Assembly: GCF_900105785.1 (NCBI RefSeq)
Contig: NZ_LT629799.1
Span: forward strand, 2,914,001-2,978,000
Length of the DNA stretch: 64,000 bases
From: Microlunatus sagamiharensis
Lineage (GTDB): Bacteria; Actinomycetota; Actinomycetes; Propionibacteriales; Propionibacteriaceae
Reading direction: 5' to 3'
Each line of letters begins with the position of its first letter. Positions within the stretch are counted from its first letter, which is position 1. The position numbers and the translations under genes were made by a program. This document shows, piece after piece, positions 1-7,168 of the stretch. The notes under the pieces were generated by a model. That model was not told the DNA's origin. It did not search any database and saw nothing but the letters and a program-made list of their open reading frames with translations.

Positions 1-1
1 G

Positions 2-1189
2 GTGCGGCGGCTCGGACCCGAGGCATCGGCCGCGTCGCAGCGGCTGGGCCACGAGGCGTTCGGCGTGCCGGCGTCCACCACGGGTCCGCCCGCGGAGCCG
101 CGCTCGCTCGATCTGCCGGGCTGGCACTGGTGGGGCGTCACCGAGGGCGACCGGCTGCTGGCGCAGGCGGCCGACCGCGAGTTCGACGGGTGGTTCGGCG
201 GCCGGGTGCTGCCCGTGGCCGGCATCGCCGGGGTCACCGTCGCCGCCGAGGCCCGCGGCCGGGGCGTGCTCGGTCCGGTGCTGCTCGCCCTGCTCGAGGG
301 GGCGCGCGAGCGGGGCGCCGTGGTGTCCACCATGTTCCCCAGCGCGCCCGGCATCTACCGCCGCACCGGCTACGAGTCCATCGCCGGCGTCCGCGTCGTC
401 GACGTCCCCAGCGCCTCGCTCGCCGGCCTGCGACCCGGGGGCGAGGTGACCCTGCGCCGGGCCGAGCCGGTCGACGCCGAGCGCGTCCGGAGGCTCTACG
501 ACGCCTGGGCCGCCGGCGTCGACGGCGCGCTGACGCGGCGCGGCGTCTCCTTCACCACGACCGACGAGGAGCTCGTGGGCGGGCCGACCGGGGTCACCCT
601 GGCCGAGGCCCCCGACGGCCGGCTGCTCGGCTACGCCTCCTGGCTGCGCGGCCGCGGCGACGGCAGCGGTCCCGAGCTCGTCGTGGACGACCTGCTCGCG
701 ACGGAGGTCGACGCGTACGCCGCCCTGCTCGGCATGCTCGGCAGCTTCGCCAGCGTGGCGTCGACCGTGCGGCTGCGCACGACCGCCGACGACCTCGTCC
801 GCGTGCTCCTCGGATCCCTGGCCTGGACGACGGTGCAGGACGAGCTCTACATGCTCAAGGTGCTCGACGTGGAGGCCGCCTTCACCGGCGCGGCCTGCTC
901 GCCGGCCCTGACCGCCGCGCTCGGCTTCCACCTGAGCGGTGACGTGCTCCCCGGCCTCGACGGGGCGTACGCGGTCACGGCGTCGGGCGGCCTGGTGCAC
1001 TGCGAGCGGGCCGTCGTGACCGGCGACCGGACGCTCTCGCCGCGCGGGCTCGCCCTGCTCGTCACCGGCGCGCGGCCCTGCCGTGACCTGCGCGCCCTCG
1101 GCCTCCTCGTCGGCGGTGACCGGGCCGAGGACGCGACCTGGGACGCGCTGGTCGCCGGTCGCGTGCGCGGGGTCCTGGACCACTTCTGA
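2..1189 (+). CDS. Eis-like GNAT N-acetyltransferase (5' end at window edge)
   Basis: Acetyl-CoA-dependent N-acetyltransferase of the Eis type (tandem GNAT folds plus a sterol-carrier-like C-terminal domain). The acetyl-CoA loop is visible as AAEARGRGVLGPVL at about residues 81-94, followed by a Tyr/Gly-rich SAPGIYRRTGYE segment; the 395 readable residues match the usual ~400. Family members acetylate amines, including aminoglycosides and protein lysines, but the substrate here is unknown. The first visible codon is a GTG at position 2, and homologues usually have about ten more residues before the LRRLG-like segment, so the true start probably lies left of the window. An aldo/keto reductase follows 30 bp downstream on the same strand. 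Family assignment fairly sure; specificity unknown. Confidence 0.82.
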   Translation: MRRLGPEASAASQRLGHEAFGVPASTTGPPAEPRSLDLPGWHWWGVTEGDRLLAQAADREFDGWFGGRVLPVAGIAGVTVAAEARGRGVLGPVLLALLEGARERGAVVSTMFPSAPGIYRRTGYESIAGVRVVDVPSASLAGLRPGGEVTLRRAEPVDAERVRRLYDAWAAGVDGALTRRGVSFTTTDEELVGGPTGVTLAEAPDGRLLGYASWLRGRGDGSGPELVVDDLLATEVDAYAALLGMLGSFASVASTVRLRTTADDLVRVLLGSLAWTTVQDELYMLKVLDVEAAFTGAACSPALTAALGFHLSGDVLPGLDGAYAVTASGGLVHCERAVVTGDRTLSPRGLALLVTGARPCRDLRALGLLVGGDRAEDATWDALVAGRVRGVLDHF

Positions 1190-1219
1190 CGCGGACCCGG
1201 CCGAGGGACGAGGAGCGAG

Positions 1220-2206
1220 ATGAGCCAGAGCGCGGCAGTCGGCGACGGGCCCGTGGTCGGGGTGGGCCTGGCCGCGGTCGGCCGCCCGGCGTACATCACC
1301 CCGGGTCGTGACCGGGACCTCGGCCGCTCGCGCTCGGTCGAGGAGCTGGAGGCCGACGCCCGCTCCGTGCTCGACGCCGCGTACGCCGCCGGGGTCCGCT
1401 ACGTCGACGCCGCCCGCTCCTACGGGCTCGCCGAGCGGTTCCTCGGCGGCTGGCTCTCGACCCGGGCGGACCGACTGGGGTCGGCCGACGTCACCGTCGC
1501 CTCGAAGTGGGGCTACGCCTACGTCGGCGGGTGGCGCCTCGACGCCGAGGTGCATGAGGTCAAGGACCACTCGCTCGACGCCTTCGAGCGCCAGGTGGAG
1601 GAGACGCGGGCGGCGTTGGGCCGGCTGCCGGACGTCTACCAGGTCCACTCCCTCACCCCGGACAGCCCGGCGCTGACCGACGCCGCCCTGCACCGCCGGC
1701 TGGCCGGCCTGCGCGACGGCGGGACGGCGGTCGGCTTCTCGACCTCCGGGCCACGGCAGGCCGACGTGGTGCGCCGCGCGCTCACCCTCGAGGTCGGCGG
1801 CGCCCGTCTCTTCGCCGTCGTGCAGTCGACCTGGAACGTCCTCGAGCCCTCCGCCGGACCGGCGCTGGCCGAGGCCCGGCGCGCCGGCCTGCGGGTGGTG
1901 GTCAAGGAGGCGGTGGCCAACGGCCGCCTCGTCGGGGTGGAGGCCGACCCCGCGCCGGGCGTCGCCGCCGTGCTGCGCCTCGCCGGCCAGCTGGGCGTCA
2001 CGCCCGACCAGGTCGCCGTGGCCGCCGCCCTCGCCCAGCCCTGGGCCTCGGTCGTCCTCTCCGGCGCCGTCACCCCGGACCAGCTGCGGAGCAACCTCGG
2101 CGCCGCCCGGGTCGACCTGCCCCCGGGCTGGTTGGACGACGTCCTGGCCGCCCGCGAGCAGCCCGAGGCCTACTGGCGGGAGCGCTCCGCGCGCGCCTGG
2201 ACCTGA
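1220..2206 (+). CDS. aldo/keto reductase
   Basis: NAD(P)H-dependent oxidoreductase of the aldo/keto reductase TIM-barrel superfamily, 328 aa. The catalytic tetrad is readable: Asp and Tyr in YVDAARSYG, Lys in VASKWGY, His in VYQVHSL. The C-terminal part has the cofactor-binding segments (VVKEAVANGRL, SVVLSGAVTPDQL). The ATG is preceded by GAGGAG about 5-10 nt upstream. It sits 30 bp after the acetyltransferase and may be co-transcribed with it. It differs from the second AKR of this window at 17708-18667 and has no LacI operator nearby. The substrate cannot be inferred. Confidence 0.85.
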   Translation: MSQSAAVGDGPVVGVGLAAVGRPAYITPGRDRDLGRSRSVEELEADARSVLDAAYAAGVRYVDAARSYGLAERFLGGWLSTRADRLGSADVTVASKWGYAYVGGWRLDAEVHEVKDHSLDAFERQVEETRAALGRLPDVYQVHSLTPDSPALTDAALHRRLAGLRDGGTAVGFSTSGPRQADVVRRALTLEVGGARLFAVVQSTWNVLEPSAGPALAEARRAGLRVVVKEAVANGRLVGVEADPAPGVAAVLRLAGQLGVTPDQVAVAAALAQPWASVVLSGAVTPDQLRSNLGAARVDLPPGWLDDVLAAREQPEAYWRERSARAWT

Positions 2207-2265
2207 ACCGCAACCGTCGGCGCGGGTCGGGAGGTAGAAGCAGCGACGACGAGAGGAGGCCGCTG

Positions 2266-2427
2266 GTGGCCGACAAGTTGGGCAAGGGCAGCGACACCGC
2301 CAAGAAGGCGAACGCCAAGGCGGCGAAGGAGGGCAAGAAGAACCCGCGGAAGTCCTCCGCCGCCCAGGCCGAGCTGGGCAAGAAGGGCGGCAAGGCCAAG
2401 AAGGCCAAGAAGGCCAAGAACAAGTAG
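2266..2427 (+). CDS. small lysine/alanine-rich basic protein (53 aa)
   Basis: A 53-residue ORF too short for most gene finders. It starts at GTG 2266 with a perfect AGGAGG ribosome site at 2254-2259, 6 nt upstream, and ends at TAG 2425-2427. The product has 18 Lys and 12 Ala and no Cys, Trp, Tyr or Phe; the tail repeats the KAKKAKK pattern. This composition resembles histone-H1-like tails and other nucleic-acid-binding basic peptides, but no named domain is visible. An antisense reading frame over the same DNA looks hydrophobic only because it is the complement of Lys/Ala codons. Existence of the gene is well supported by the ribosome site; a nucleoid or RNA-binding role is inference. Confidence 0.72.
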   Translation: MADKLGKGSDTAKKANAKAAKEGKKNPRKSSAAQAELGKKGGKAKKAKKAKNK

Positions 2428-2454
2428 GACCGCCTCACGCCTCCCGGCGCACGA

Positions 2455-2874
2455 TCAGACGGGGCAGCCGCAGTGCTGCCCGTGCGCGGTTGGGAACCGG
2501 CAGCCGAGCGGCACCCCGGGCCGCCACTTCGGCGAACGGGCCTCCGGGTGGCGGTAGCTGCCGTCGGCCGCGATCTTCAGCTCCTTGACGATGCAGACGG
2601 GGCACCAGGCCGTCTCGGCGCTGAAGGGCCACTCCTTGCCGGACGTCTCGGTCGAGGTGTCCTCGTCGACGGCCCGGACCCACGCCGCGTCGACCTCCTC
2701 GTCGGACAGCGGGACCAACGCGGGGTTGCCCTCGCCGTACTTCTTGAGCGTGCGGCAGGTGGTCAGGTGCAGCTCGCGCTCGGCGCCGACCACGGGCTGG
2801 GTGTTCGCGACGACCGATTCGGTGGTGACCCGGTAGACACGACCGCGGAACAGTGCTTCGGCTTCGATGGACAT
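2455..2874 (-). CDS. hypothetical cysteine-containing protein
   Basis: Unrecognised protein of 139 aa beginning MSIEAEALFRGRVYRV. It has a C-P-V-C pair in the middle and a CGCPV tail, so a bound metal is possible but unproven. I chose the ATG at 2874 because GGAGG lies about 9 nt upstream; an in-frame extension to 2931 exists but has no ribosome site. The sequence is rich in Glu, Thr and Val with normal codon use and looks like a real soluble protein. The gene is convergent with the small basic protein at 2266-2427. No function is proposed. Confidence 0.6.
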   Translation of the reverse strand: MSIEAEALFRGRVYRVTTESVVANTQPVVGAERELHLTTCRTLKKYGEGNPALVPLSDEEVDAAWVRAVDEDTSTETSGKEWPFSAETAWCPVCIVKELKIAADGSYRHPEARSPKWRPGVPLGCRFPTAHGQHCGCPV

Positions 2875-2966
2875 CGGTGGAGAACCTCCGTTTGGGTCGG
2901 GCAGGAGCGTGAGGACGCCACTGTCGATCATGAGTGAACCAGGTGCGGACGCATGGCCCGTCCGGA

Positions 2967-3335
2967 TCAGGGGTCGGGGCGCACCCGGGGCCAGAGCTCG
3001 GCCACCAGCGCCGCGTAACGCTCGGGCCGTCCGGCGGTGTCGGCGTCGAACCAGCGTACGAACTCCGCGTGCACCAGGGCGAGCAGGTCGGCCTCGGACC
3101 GGACCCGCGGGAGCCGCACCACGATGGACTCCGCCTCGCCGCGGTACTCGTCGACGTTGTCCTCGCCCGCGATGCCGATCGGGTCGTGCCGGTAGAGCAG
3201 CGCCTCCACCTCGGCCGCGAGCTCCTCGCGCCCGGCCAGCGCGCGACGGCGGGCGAGGCGCACGGCGTCCGCGCGGGACGCGGCGTCGCGCCCCTCGCAG
3301 ACCCGGACGTCCTCGTCCTCCCCCGGAGCGGCCAT
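2967..3335 (-). CDS. DUF1871/YugE-like small protein, coupled to ychF
   Basis: A 122-aa acidic protein. The central pattern LLYRHDPIGIAG...DEYRGEAESIV resembles the W/YxxDPIG...DEYxxE signature of small DUF1871 (Bacillus YugE-like) proteins, whose function is unknown. Its ATG at 3333-3335 overlaps the ychF stop by one base (TGATG), so translation is probably coupled to ychF. The first ~45 residues (Arg/Ala/Glu-rich) have no family match I recognise. The family call rests on a remembered motif only. Confidence 0.62.
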   Translation of the reverse strand: MAAPGEDEDVRVCEGRDAASRADAVRLARRRALAGREELAAEVEALLYRHDPIGIAGEDNVDEYRGEAESIVVRLPRVRSEADLLALVHAEFVRWFDADTAGRPERYAALVAELWPRVRPDP

Positions 3336-4408
3336 CAGACGTTGAAGCGGAACTCCACCACGTCGCCGTCGGCCATCACGTAGTCCTTGCCCTCCAGGCG
3401 GACCTGGCCCTTGGCGCGGGCGTTGTTGACCGAGCCGGCGGCGACCAGGTCGTCGTACGACACGATCTCGGCCTTGATGAAGCCCTTCTGGAAGTCGGTG
3501 TGGATCACCCCGGCCGCCTCGGGCGCGGTGGCGCCCTGCGGGATCGTCCAGGCACGCGACTCCTTCGGCCCGGCGGTCAGGTAGGTCTGCAGCCCGAGCG
3601 TGGCGAACGCGACCCGCGCGAGGTGGTCGAGGCCCGGCTCGTCCATGCCCATCTCGGCGAGGAGCTCGCGCGCCTCGTCGGGCTCCATCTCGACGAGCTC
3701 GGACTCGATCTTGGCGTCGAGGAAGATCGCCTCGGCCGGGGCGACGATGCCGCGCAACCGGTCGAGCAGGGCGGTGTCGGCCAGCTCGTCGGAGTCGCAG
3801 TTGAAGACGTAGAGGAACGGCTTGGCCGTGAGCAGGAAGAGCTCGCGCAGCGGCTCGCGGTCGAGGCCGGCGGCGAAGACGGTGCGCCCTGAGTCGAGCA
3901 CCTGCTGCGCCTCCTTGACCGCGGCGATGACGGCGAGCTTGTCCTTGTTGGTCCGCGCCTCCTTCTCCAGCCGCGGCAGGGCGCGCTCGAGGGTCTGCAG
4001 GTCGGCCAGGATCAGCTCGGTGTTGATGGTCTCGATGTCGTTGGACGGCTCGACCTCGCCCTCGACGTGGGTGACGTCGGGGTCGGTGAAGACCCGGGTG
4101 ACCTGGCAGATCGCGTCGGCCTCGCGGATGTGGGACAGGAAGGCATTGCCCATGCCCTCGCCCTGGCTCGCCCCGCGGACGATGCCGGCGATGTCGACGA
4201 AGCTGACGGTCGCCGGGACGGTGCGCTCGGAGGAGAACAGCCCACCCAGCACCCCGAGCCGCGGGTCCGGGACCCCGACCACGCCGACGTTGGGCTCGAT
4301 GGTCGCGAACGGGTAGTTCGCGGCGAGGACGTCGTTGCGGGTCAGGGCGTTGAACAGGGTGGACTTGCCCGCGTTGGGGAGTCCGACGATGCCGATGGTG
4401 AGCGCCAC
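3335..4408 (-). CDS. ychF: redox-regulated ATPase YchF (Obg-like)
   Basis: Universally conserved ribosome-associated P-loop NTPase of the Obg family, 357 aa, close to the usual ~363. The P-loop GLPNAGKST is at residues 9-17, the G2 region carries YPFATIEPNVG, and the G3 region carries VDIAGIVRGASQGEGMG. The C-terminal TGS-like domain ends with VIHTDFQKGFIKAE and FRFNV. YchF proteins prefer ATP over GTP and are linked to stress and translation control. The GTG start has a TAGGCT box 8 nt upstream, suggesting a nearly leaderless message. The DUF1871-like gene follows with a 1-nt overlap. Confidence 0.95.
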   Translation of the reverse strand: MALTIGIVGLPNAGKSTLFNALTRNDVLAANYPFATIEPNVGVVGVPDPRLGVLGGLFSSERTVPATVSFVDIAGIVRGASQGEGMGNAFLSHIREADAICQVTRVFTDPDVTHVEGEVEPSNDIETINTELILADLQTLERALPRLEKEARTNKDKLAVIAAVKEAQQVLDSGRTVFAAGLDREPLRELFLLTAKPFLYVFNCDSDELADTALLDRLRGIVAPAEAIFLDAKIESELVEMEPDEARELLAEMGMDEPGLDHLARVAFATLGLQTYLTAGPKESRAWTIPQGATAPEAAGVIHTDFQKGFIKAEIVSYDDLVAAGSVNNARAKGQVRLEGKDYVMADGDVVEFRFNV

Positions 4409-4499
4409 GTCGGCCCAGCCTAGTGACTCGCAGGGGTCCCAGCGACCGCGTCGACGGGCCGACGCACCGGACTCCCGGGCGTGGCGTCCCCACGTGGCC

Positions 4500-4505
4500 T
4501 AGCGT
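4500..4505 (+). promoter_or_regulatory. -10 box of leaderless promoter (TAGCGT)
   Basis: TAGCGT lies exactly 6 nt before the ATG at 4512, placing the expected transcription start at or next to the start codon. There is no ribosome site between them. It fits the TANNNT-N6-start pattern seen repeatedly in this window. Confidence 0.55.
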
Positions 4506-4511
4506 CCAGTC

Positions 4512-4970
4512 ATGGCCGACCGACCGCCCCTGCCCCCGTTCACCCGTGAGACCGCCGCCGCGAAGGTCCAGGCCGCGGAGGACGCGTGGAACAGCCGCGA
4601 CCCGGAGCGGGTCTCGGTCGCGTACACAGGGGACTCGCGCTGGCGCAACCGCGACACCTTCGTCACCGGTCGCGAGGAGATCGTCGCCTTCCTCACCGCG
4701 AAGTGGGAGCGCGAGCTCGACTACGCCCTGCGCAAGTCGTTGTGGGCCTTCACCGACGACCGGATCGCGGTGCGCTTCCAGTACGAGTGCCGCGACGCGG
4801 ACGGGCGCTGGTGGCGCAGCTACGGCAACGAGAACTGGGAGTTCGACGCGCACGGGCTGATGCGGCGCCGCGAGGCGAGCATCGACGACGTCGCGATCGC
4901 CGAGGCCGACCGGCGGATCTTCGGCGCCCGGCCCGAGAGCGAGCGCGGGGTCGAGCTCCCCCTCCGGTGA
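4512..4970 (+). CDS. SnoaL/NTF2-like protein (DUF1348)
   Basis: A 152-aa protein of the DUF1348 branch of the NTF2-like (SnoaL) alpha+beta-cone fold. Readable family features are the [18 protein letters not shown] start of the cone, [33 protein letters not shown] and YGNENWEFD. Members of the fold are small-ligand-binding proteins or isomerases; the ligand here is unknown. It is transcribed alone, from a probable leaderless promoter, and ends 5 bp before a strong hairpin shared with the convergent DoxX gene. Confidence 0.85.
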   Translation: MADRPPLPPFTRETAAAKVQAAEDAWNSRDPERVSVAYTGDSRWRNRDTFVTGREEIVAFLTAKWERELDYALRKSLWAFTDDRIAVRFQYECRDADGRWWRSYGNENWEFDAHGLMRRREASIDDVAIAEADRRIFGARPESERGVELPLR

Positions 4971-4975
4971 CACGA

Positions 4976-5005
4976 CAGCCGCCCAGGTCGGGACCTGGGC
5001 GGCTG
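4976..5005. terminator. bidirectional hairpin terminator
   Basis: A perfect 13-bp stem (4976-4988 with 4993-5005, left arm CAGCCGCCCAGGT) with a 4-nt loop lies between the convergent DUF1348 and DoxX genes. There is no strong U-tract, as is usual in actinomycetes. Confidence 0.7.
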
Positions 5006-5044
5006 ACGGAGACGTGCGGGACCGCGTGGCGGTCCAGCCGGTGC

Positions 5045-5659
5045 CTAGAGACCGGCCTCGCGGGCCTCGCGGGCGCGGCGGCGGCGCTTGGCGCCGAACA
5101 GCGCCCGGTCGAGGGAGATCTTGCCCGCGCCGGTGACGGCGAGGACGAGGGCGACGACGCCAGTCAGGGCGGCGAACTCGTAGCCGTTGTCGGCGACGAA
5201 GAAGCCGTGGGGCAGGTGCACGAGGTAGACGGCCAGGGCCATCGCCGCCGCGTACGCGATCCCGACGACCACGGTGAAGAGCCCGACGACCATCGCGAGC
5301 CCGCCGACCAGCTCGAGCACGATGATCAGCACGCCGGCCACCTGCGCGTACGGGACGCCCAGCTGCGCGAAGCCGGACTGGGTCGCGGCGAACGAGCCGC
5401 CGCCCTGCAGGAAGAACTTCTGGTAGCCGTGCGCGATCATCACCGCGGCAAGGCCCAGGCGCAGGACGAGCAGGCCGAGGTCGTCGCGGACGTGGCCGCG
5501 GGGCCGGACCGGCTTGACGGCGGGGTCACCGAGGCCGTCGCGGGCCTCGGGGCCGGTCGGGCGCGGATCGTCCGTGGCCGTGGGGCGCGAGCCGTCCGTG
5601 GCCGTCGTGCCGGTCGCGTACCCGGTGGGCCGGGTCGGCGGGGTGTAGGAGCTGGACAC
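5045..5659 (-). CDS. DoxX family membrane protein
   Basis: 204-aa integral membrane protein of the DoxX family. About 55 N-terminal residues are Pro/Thr/Gly-rich and probably cytoplasmic. Then come four hydrophobic helices, starting LGLLVLRLGLAAVMIAHGYQ, which carries the family's H-G-x-Q-K-F motif, and a basic tail (GAKRRRRAREAR). Actinobacterial DoxX proteins associate with redox or thiosulfate metabolism, but the exact job is unknown. The GTG start at 5659 follows GGAGG at a good distance. A longer in-frame reading upstream is out-of-frame overlap with the aminopeptidase and not real. It ends at the hairpin at 4976-5005. Confidence 0.82.
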   Translation of the reverse strand: MSSSYTPPTRPTGYATGTTATDGSRPTATDDPRPTGPEARDGLGDPAVKPVRPRGHVRDDLGLLVLRLGLAAVMIAHGYQKFFLQGGGSFAATQSGFAQLGVPYAQVAGVLIIVLELVGGLAMVVGLFTVVVGIAYAAAMALAVYLVHLPHGFFVADNGYEFAALTGVVALVLAVTGAGKISLDRALFGAKRRRRAREAREAGL

Positions 5660-5763
5660 CGTCGGTCCTCCGAGCGTCGTCGGCCCGTGGGGTGGGCCGT
5701 GGACGACACACCGTAGGGGTGCGGGCCGCCGATCCCAGGGACGCTCGCCGGGGCCGGGAGGGT

Positions 5764-7041
5764 TCAGTCGGACCAGTACGCGGTCAGCGCGCGGGCGAGG
5801 TCGTGCGGGTCGCGGCTCCCGGTGAGCTCGCGCGCCGAGTGCATGGACAGGGTCGGGATGCCGACGTCGACGACGTCGATGCCCAGCCGGGTGGCGGTCA
5901 GCGGCCCGATGGTGGAGCCGCAGGGCATGGCGTTGTTGGAGACGAAGGCCTGCACCCCGACGCCGGCCCGGCGGCAGACCGCGCGCCAGCGGGCCGTGCC
6001 GCGGGCCTCGGTCGCGTAGCGCTGGTTGGCGTTGATCTTGAGCAGCGGGCCCGAGTTGAGCAGCGGCCGGTTGGCGGGGTCGTGGCGCTCGGGGTAGTTG
6101 GGGTGGACCGCGTGGCCCGCGTCGGCGGACACGCAGAAGGAGCGCGCCCAGGCGCGGTGCTGCTCGTCGGTGCCCGCGCCGAGCGCGGCGCCGGTGCGCG
6201 TCAGCACGTCGGCGAGCAGGGGTCCGGAGGCGCCCGAGCGGCTCGCGCTGCCGAGCTCCTCGTGGTCGAAGGCGGCGAGCACGGCGATCTCGTCGCTGTC
6301 CCCCGCCGCGAGCAGCGCGGTCACGCTCGCGTGGACGGAGGCGAGGTTGTCCAGGCGCGCGGAGGCGAAGAACTCGCCCTCGGCGCCGAAGACCGCCGGC
6401 GACGCGGTGTCGAAGGCCAGCAGGTCGTAGCCGTCGACGTCGGACGCGCTCGCACCGATCCGGCTCGCCACGTGGTCGAGCACCCCGGCGCCGGGCAGGC
6501 CCACGCCGAAGACGGGGGCCGTGTGGTGCTGCCGGTCGAGCTTGAGCCCCGTCTCCCCGATCGCGCGGTCGAGGTGGATGGCGAGCTGCGGGATGCGCAG
6601 CACCGCGCCGGTGCGGACGAGCTCGGTGCGCCCGTCGCGCAGCACGAGGCGACCGGCGAGGCCGAGCTCGCGGTCGAGCCAGGAGTTGAGCAGCGGCCCG
6701 CCGTAGACCTCCCAGCCGAGCTGGTGCCACCCGTACGCCGACAGGTCGGGCCGGGGCTTGAGCTGGAAGGTCGGCGAGTCGGTGTGGGAGCCGACGATGC
6801 GGAAGGGCGTCAGCGGCCCTGCACCCTCCGGGACGCGCCAGGCGACGAGCGCGCCGTCGCGCACGAGGAAGTGGCCGCCGGGGCCCGCGTCCCAGGCCTC
6901 CGCCTCGTCCTGCTCGACGTAACCGGCCGCGGCCAGGCGGCGCGCGCCCTCGGCCGCGGCGTGGAAGGACGTCGGCGAGGCCCGGACGAAGGCCGCGAGG
7001 TCCTCGACGTGGGCGGTGGCGGGGTCGTCGGTGGCGGGCAC
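5764..7041 (-). CDS. M18 family aminopeptidase
   Basis: Di-zinc aminopeptidase of family M18 (aspartyl/leucyl aminopeptidase type), 425 aa, typical length, expected to be cytosolic and to trim N-terminal residues from peptides. The zinc ligand His86 lies in GSHTDSP; the bridging and catalytic acidic residues lie in FDHEELGS; other ligands lie in SADAGHAVHPN and SMHSARE. GTG 7041 gives the expected family N-terminus (AAFVRASPTSFHAAAEGARRL). The gene is divergent from rmuC and 104 bp upstream of the DoxX gene on the same strand. Confidence 0.9.
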   Translation of the reverse strand: MPATDDPATAHVEDLAAFVRASPTSFHAAAEGARRLAAAGYVEQDEAEAWDAGPGGHFLVRDGALVAWRVPEGAGPLTPFRIVGSHTDSPTFQLKPRPDLSAYGWHQLGWEVYGGPLLNSWLDRELGLAGRLVLRDGRTELVRTGAVLRIPQLAIHLDRAIGETGLKLDRQHHTAPVFGVGLPGAGVLDHVASRIGASASDVDGYDLLAFDTASPAVFGAEGEFFASARLDNLASVHASVTALLAAGDSDEIAVLAAFDHEELGSASRSGASGPLLADVLTRTGAALGAGTDEQHRAWARSFCVSADAGHAVHPNYPERHDPANRPLLNSGPLLKINANQRYATEARGTARWRAVCRRAGVGVQAFVSNNAMPCGSTIGPLTATRLGIDVVDVGIPTLSMHSARELTGSRDPHDLARALTAYWSD

Positions 7042-7168
7042 GCGACCACCGTAGACGCGCGGTCGGACGCCCGACGGGCCGACCACGACGGCCCTCCGGC
7101 CCGCGTCACACGCGGCGCGCCGAGCGGCGTCGGCGGTTGTGTCAGTGGCTCCCGGCATGCTCGGACGC

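Noticed and set aside
2070-2438. A hydrophobic minus-strand ORF with a Leu/Phe-rich signal-like start
   Set aside because: It is the complement of Lys/Ala codons of the small basic gene at 2266-2427, which has a perfect ribosome site.
2967-4973. A 668-aa minus-strand reading frame across ychF and DUF1348
   Set aside because: Only its last 122 residues are real; the rest is an out-of-frame Arg/Gly/Pro-rich shadow of ychF and of the DUF1348 gene on the other strand.
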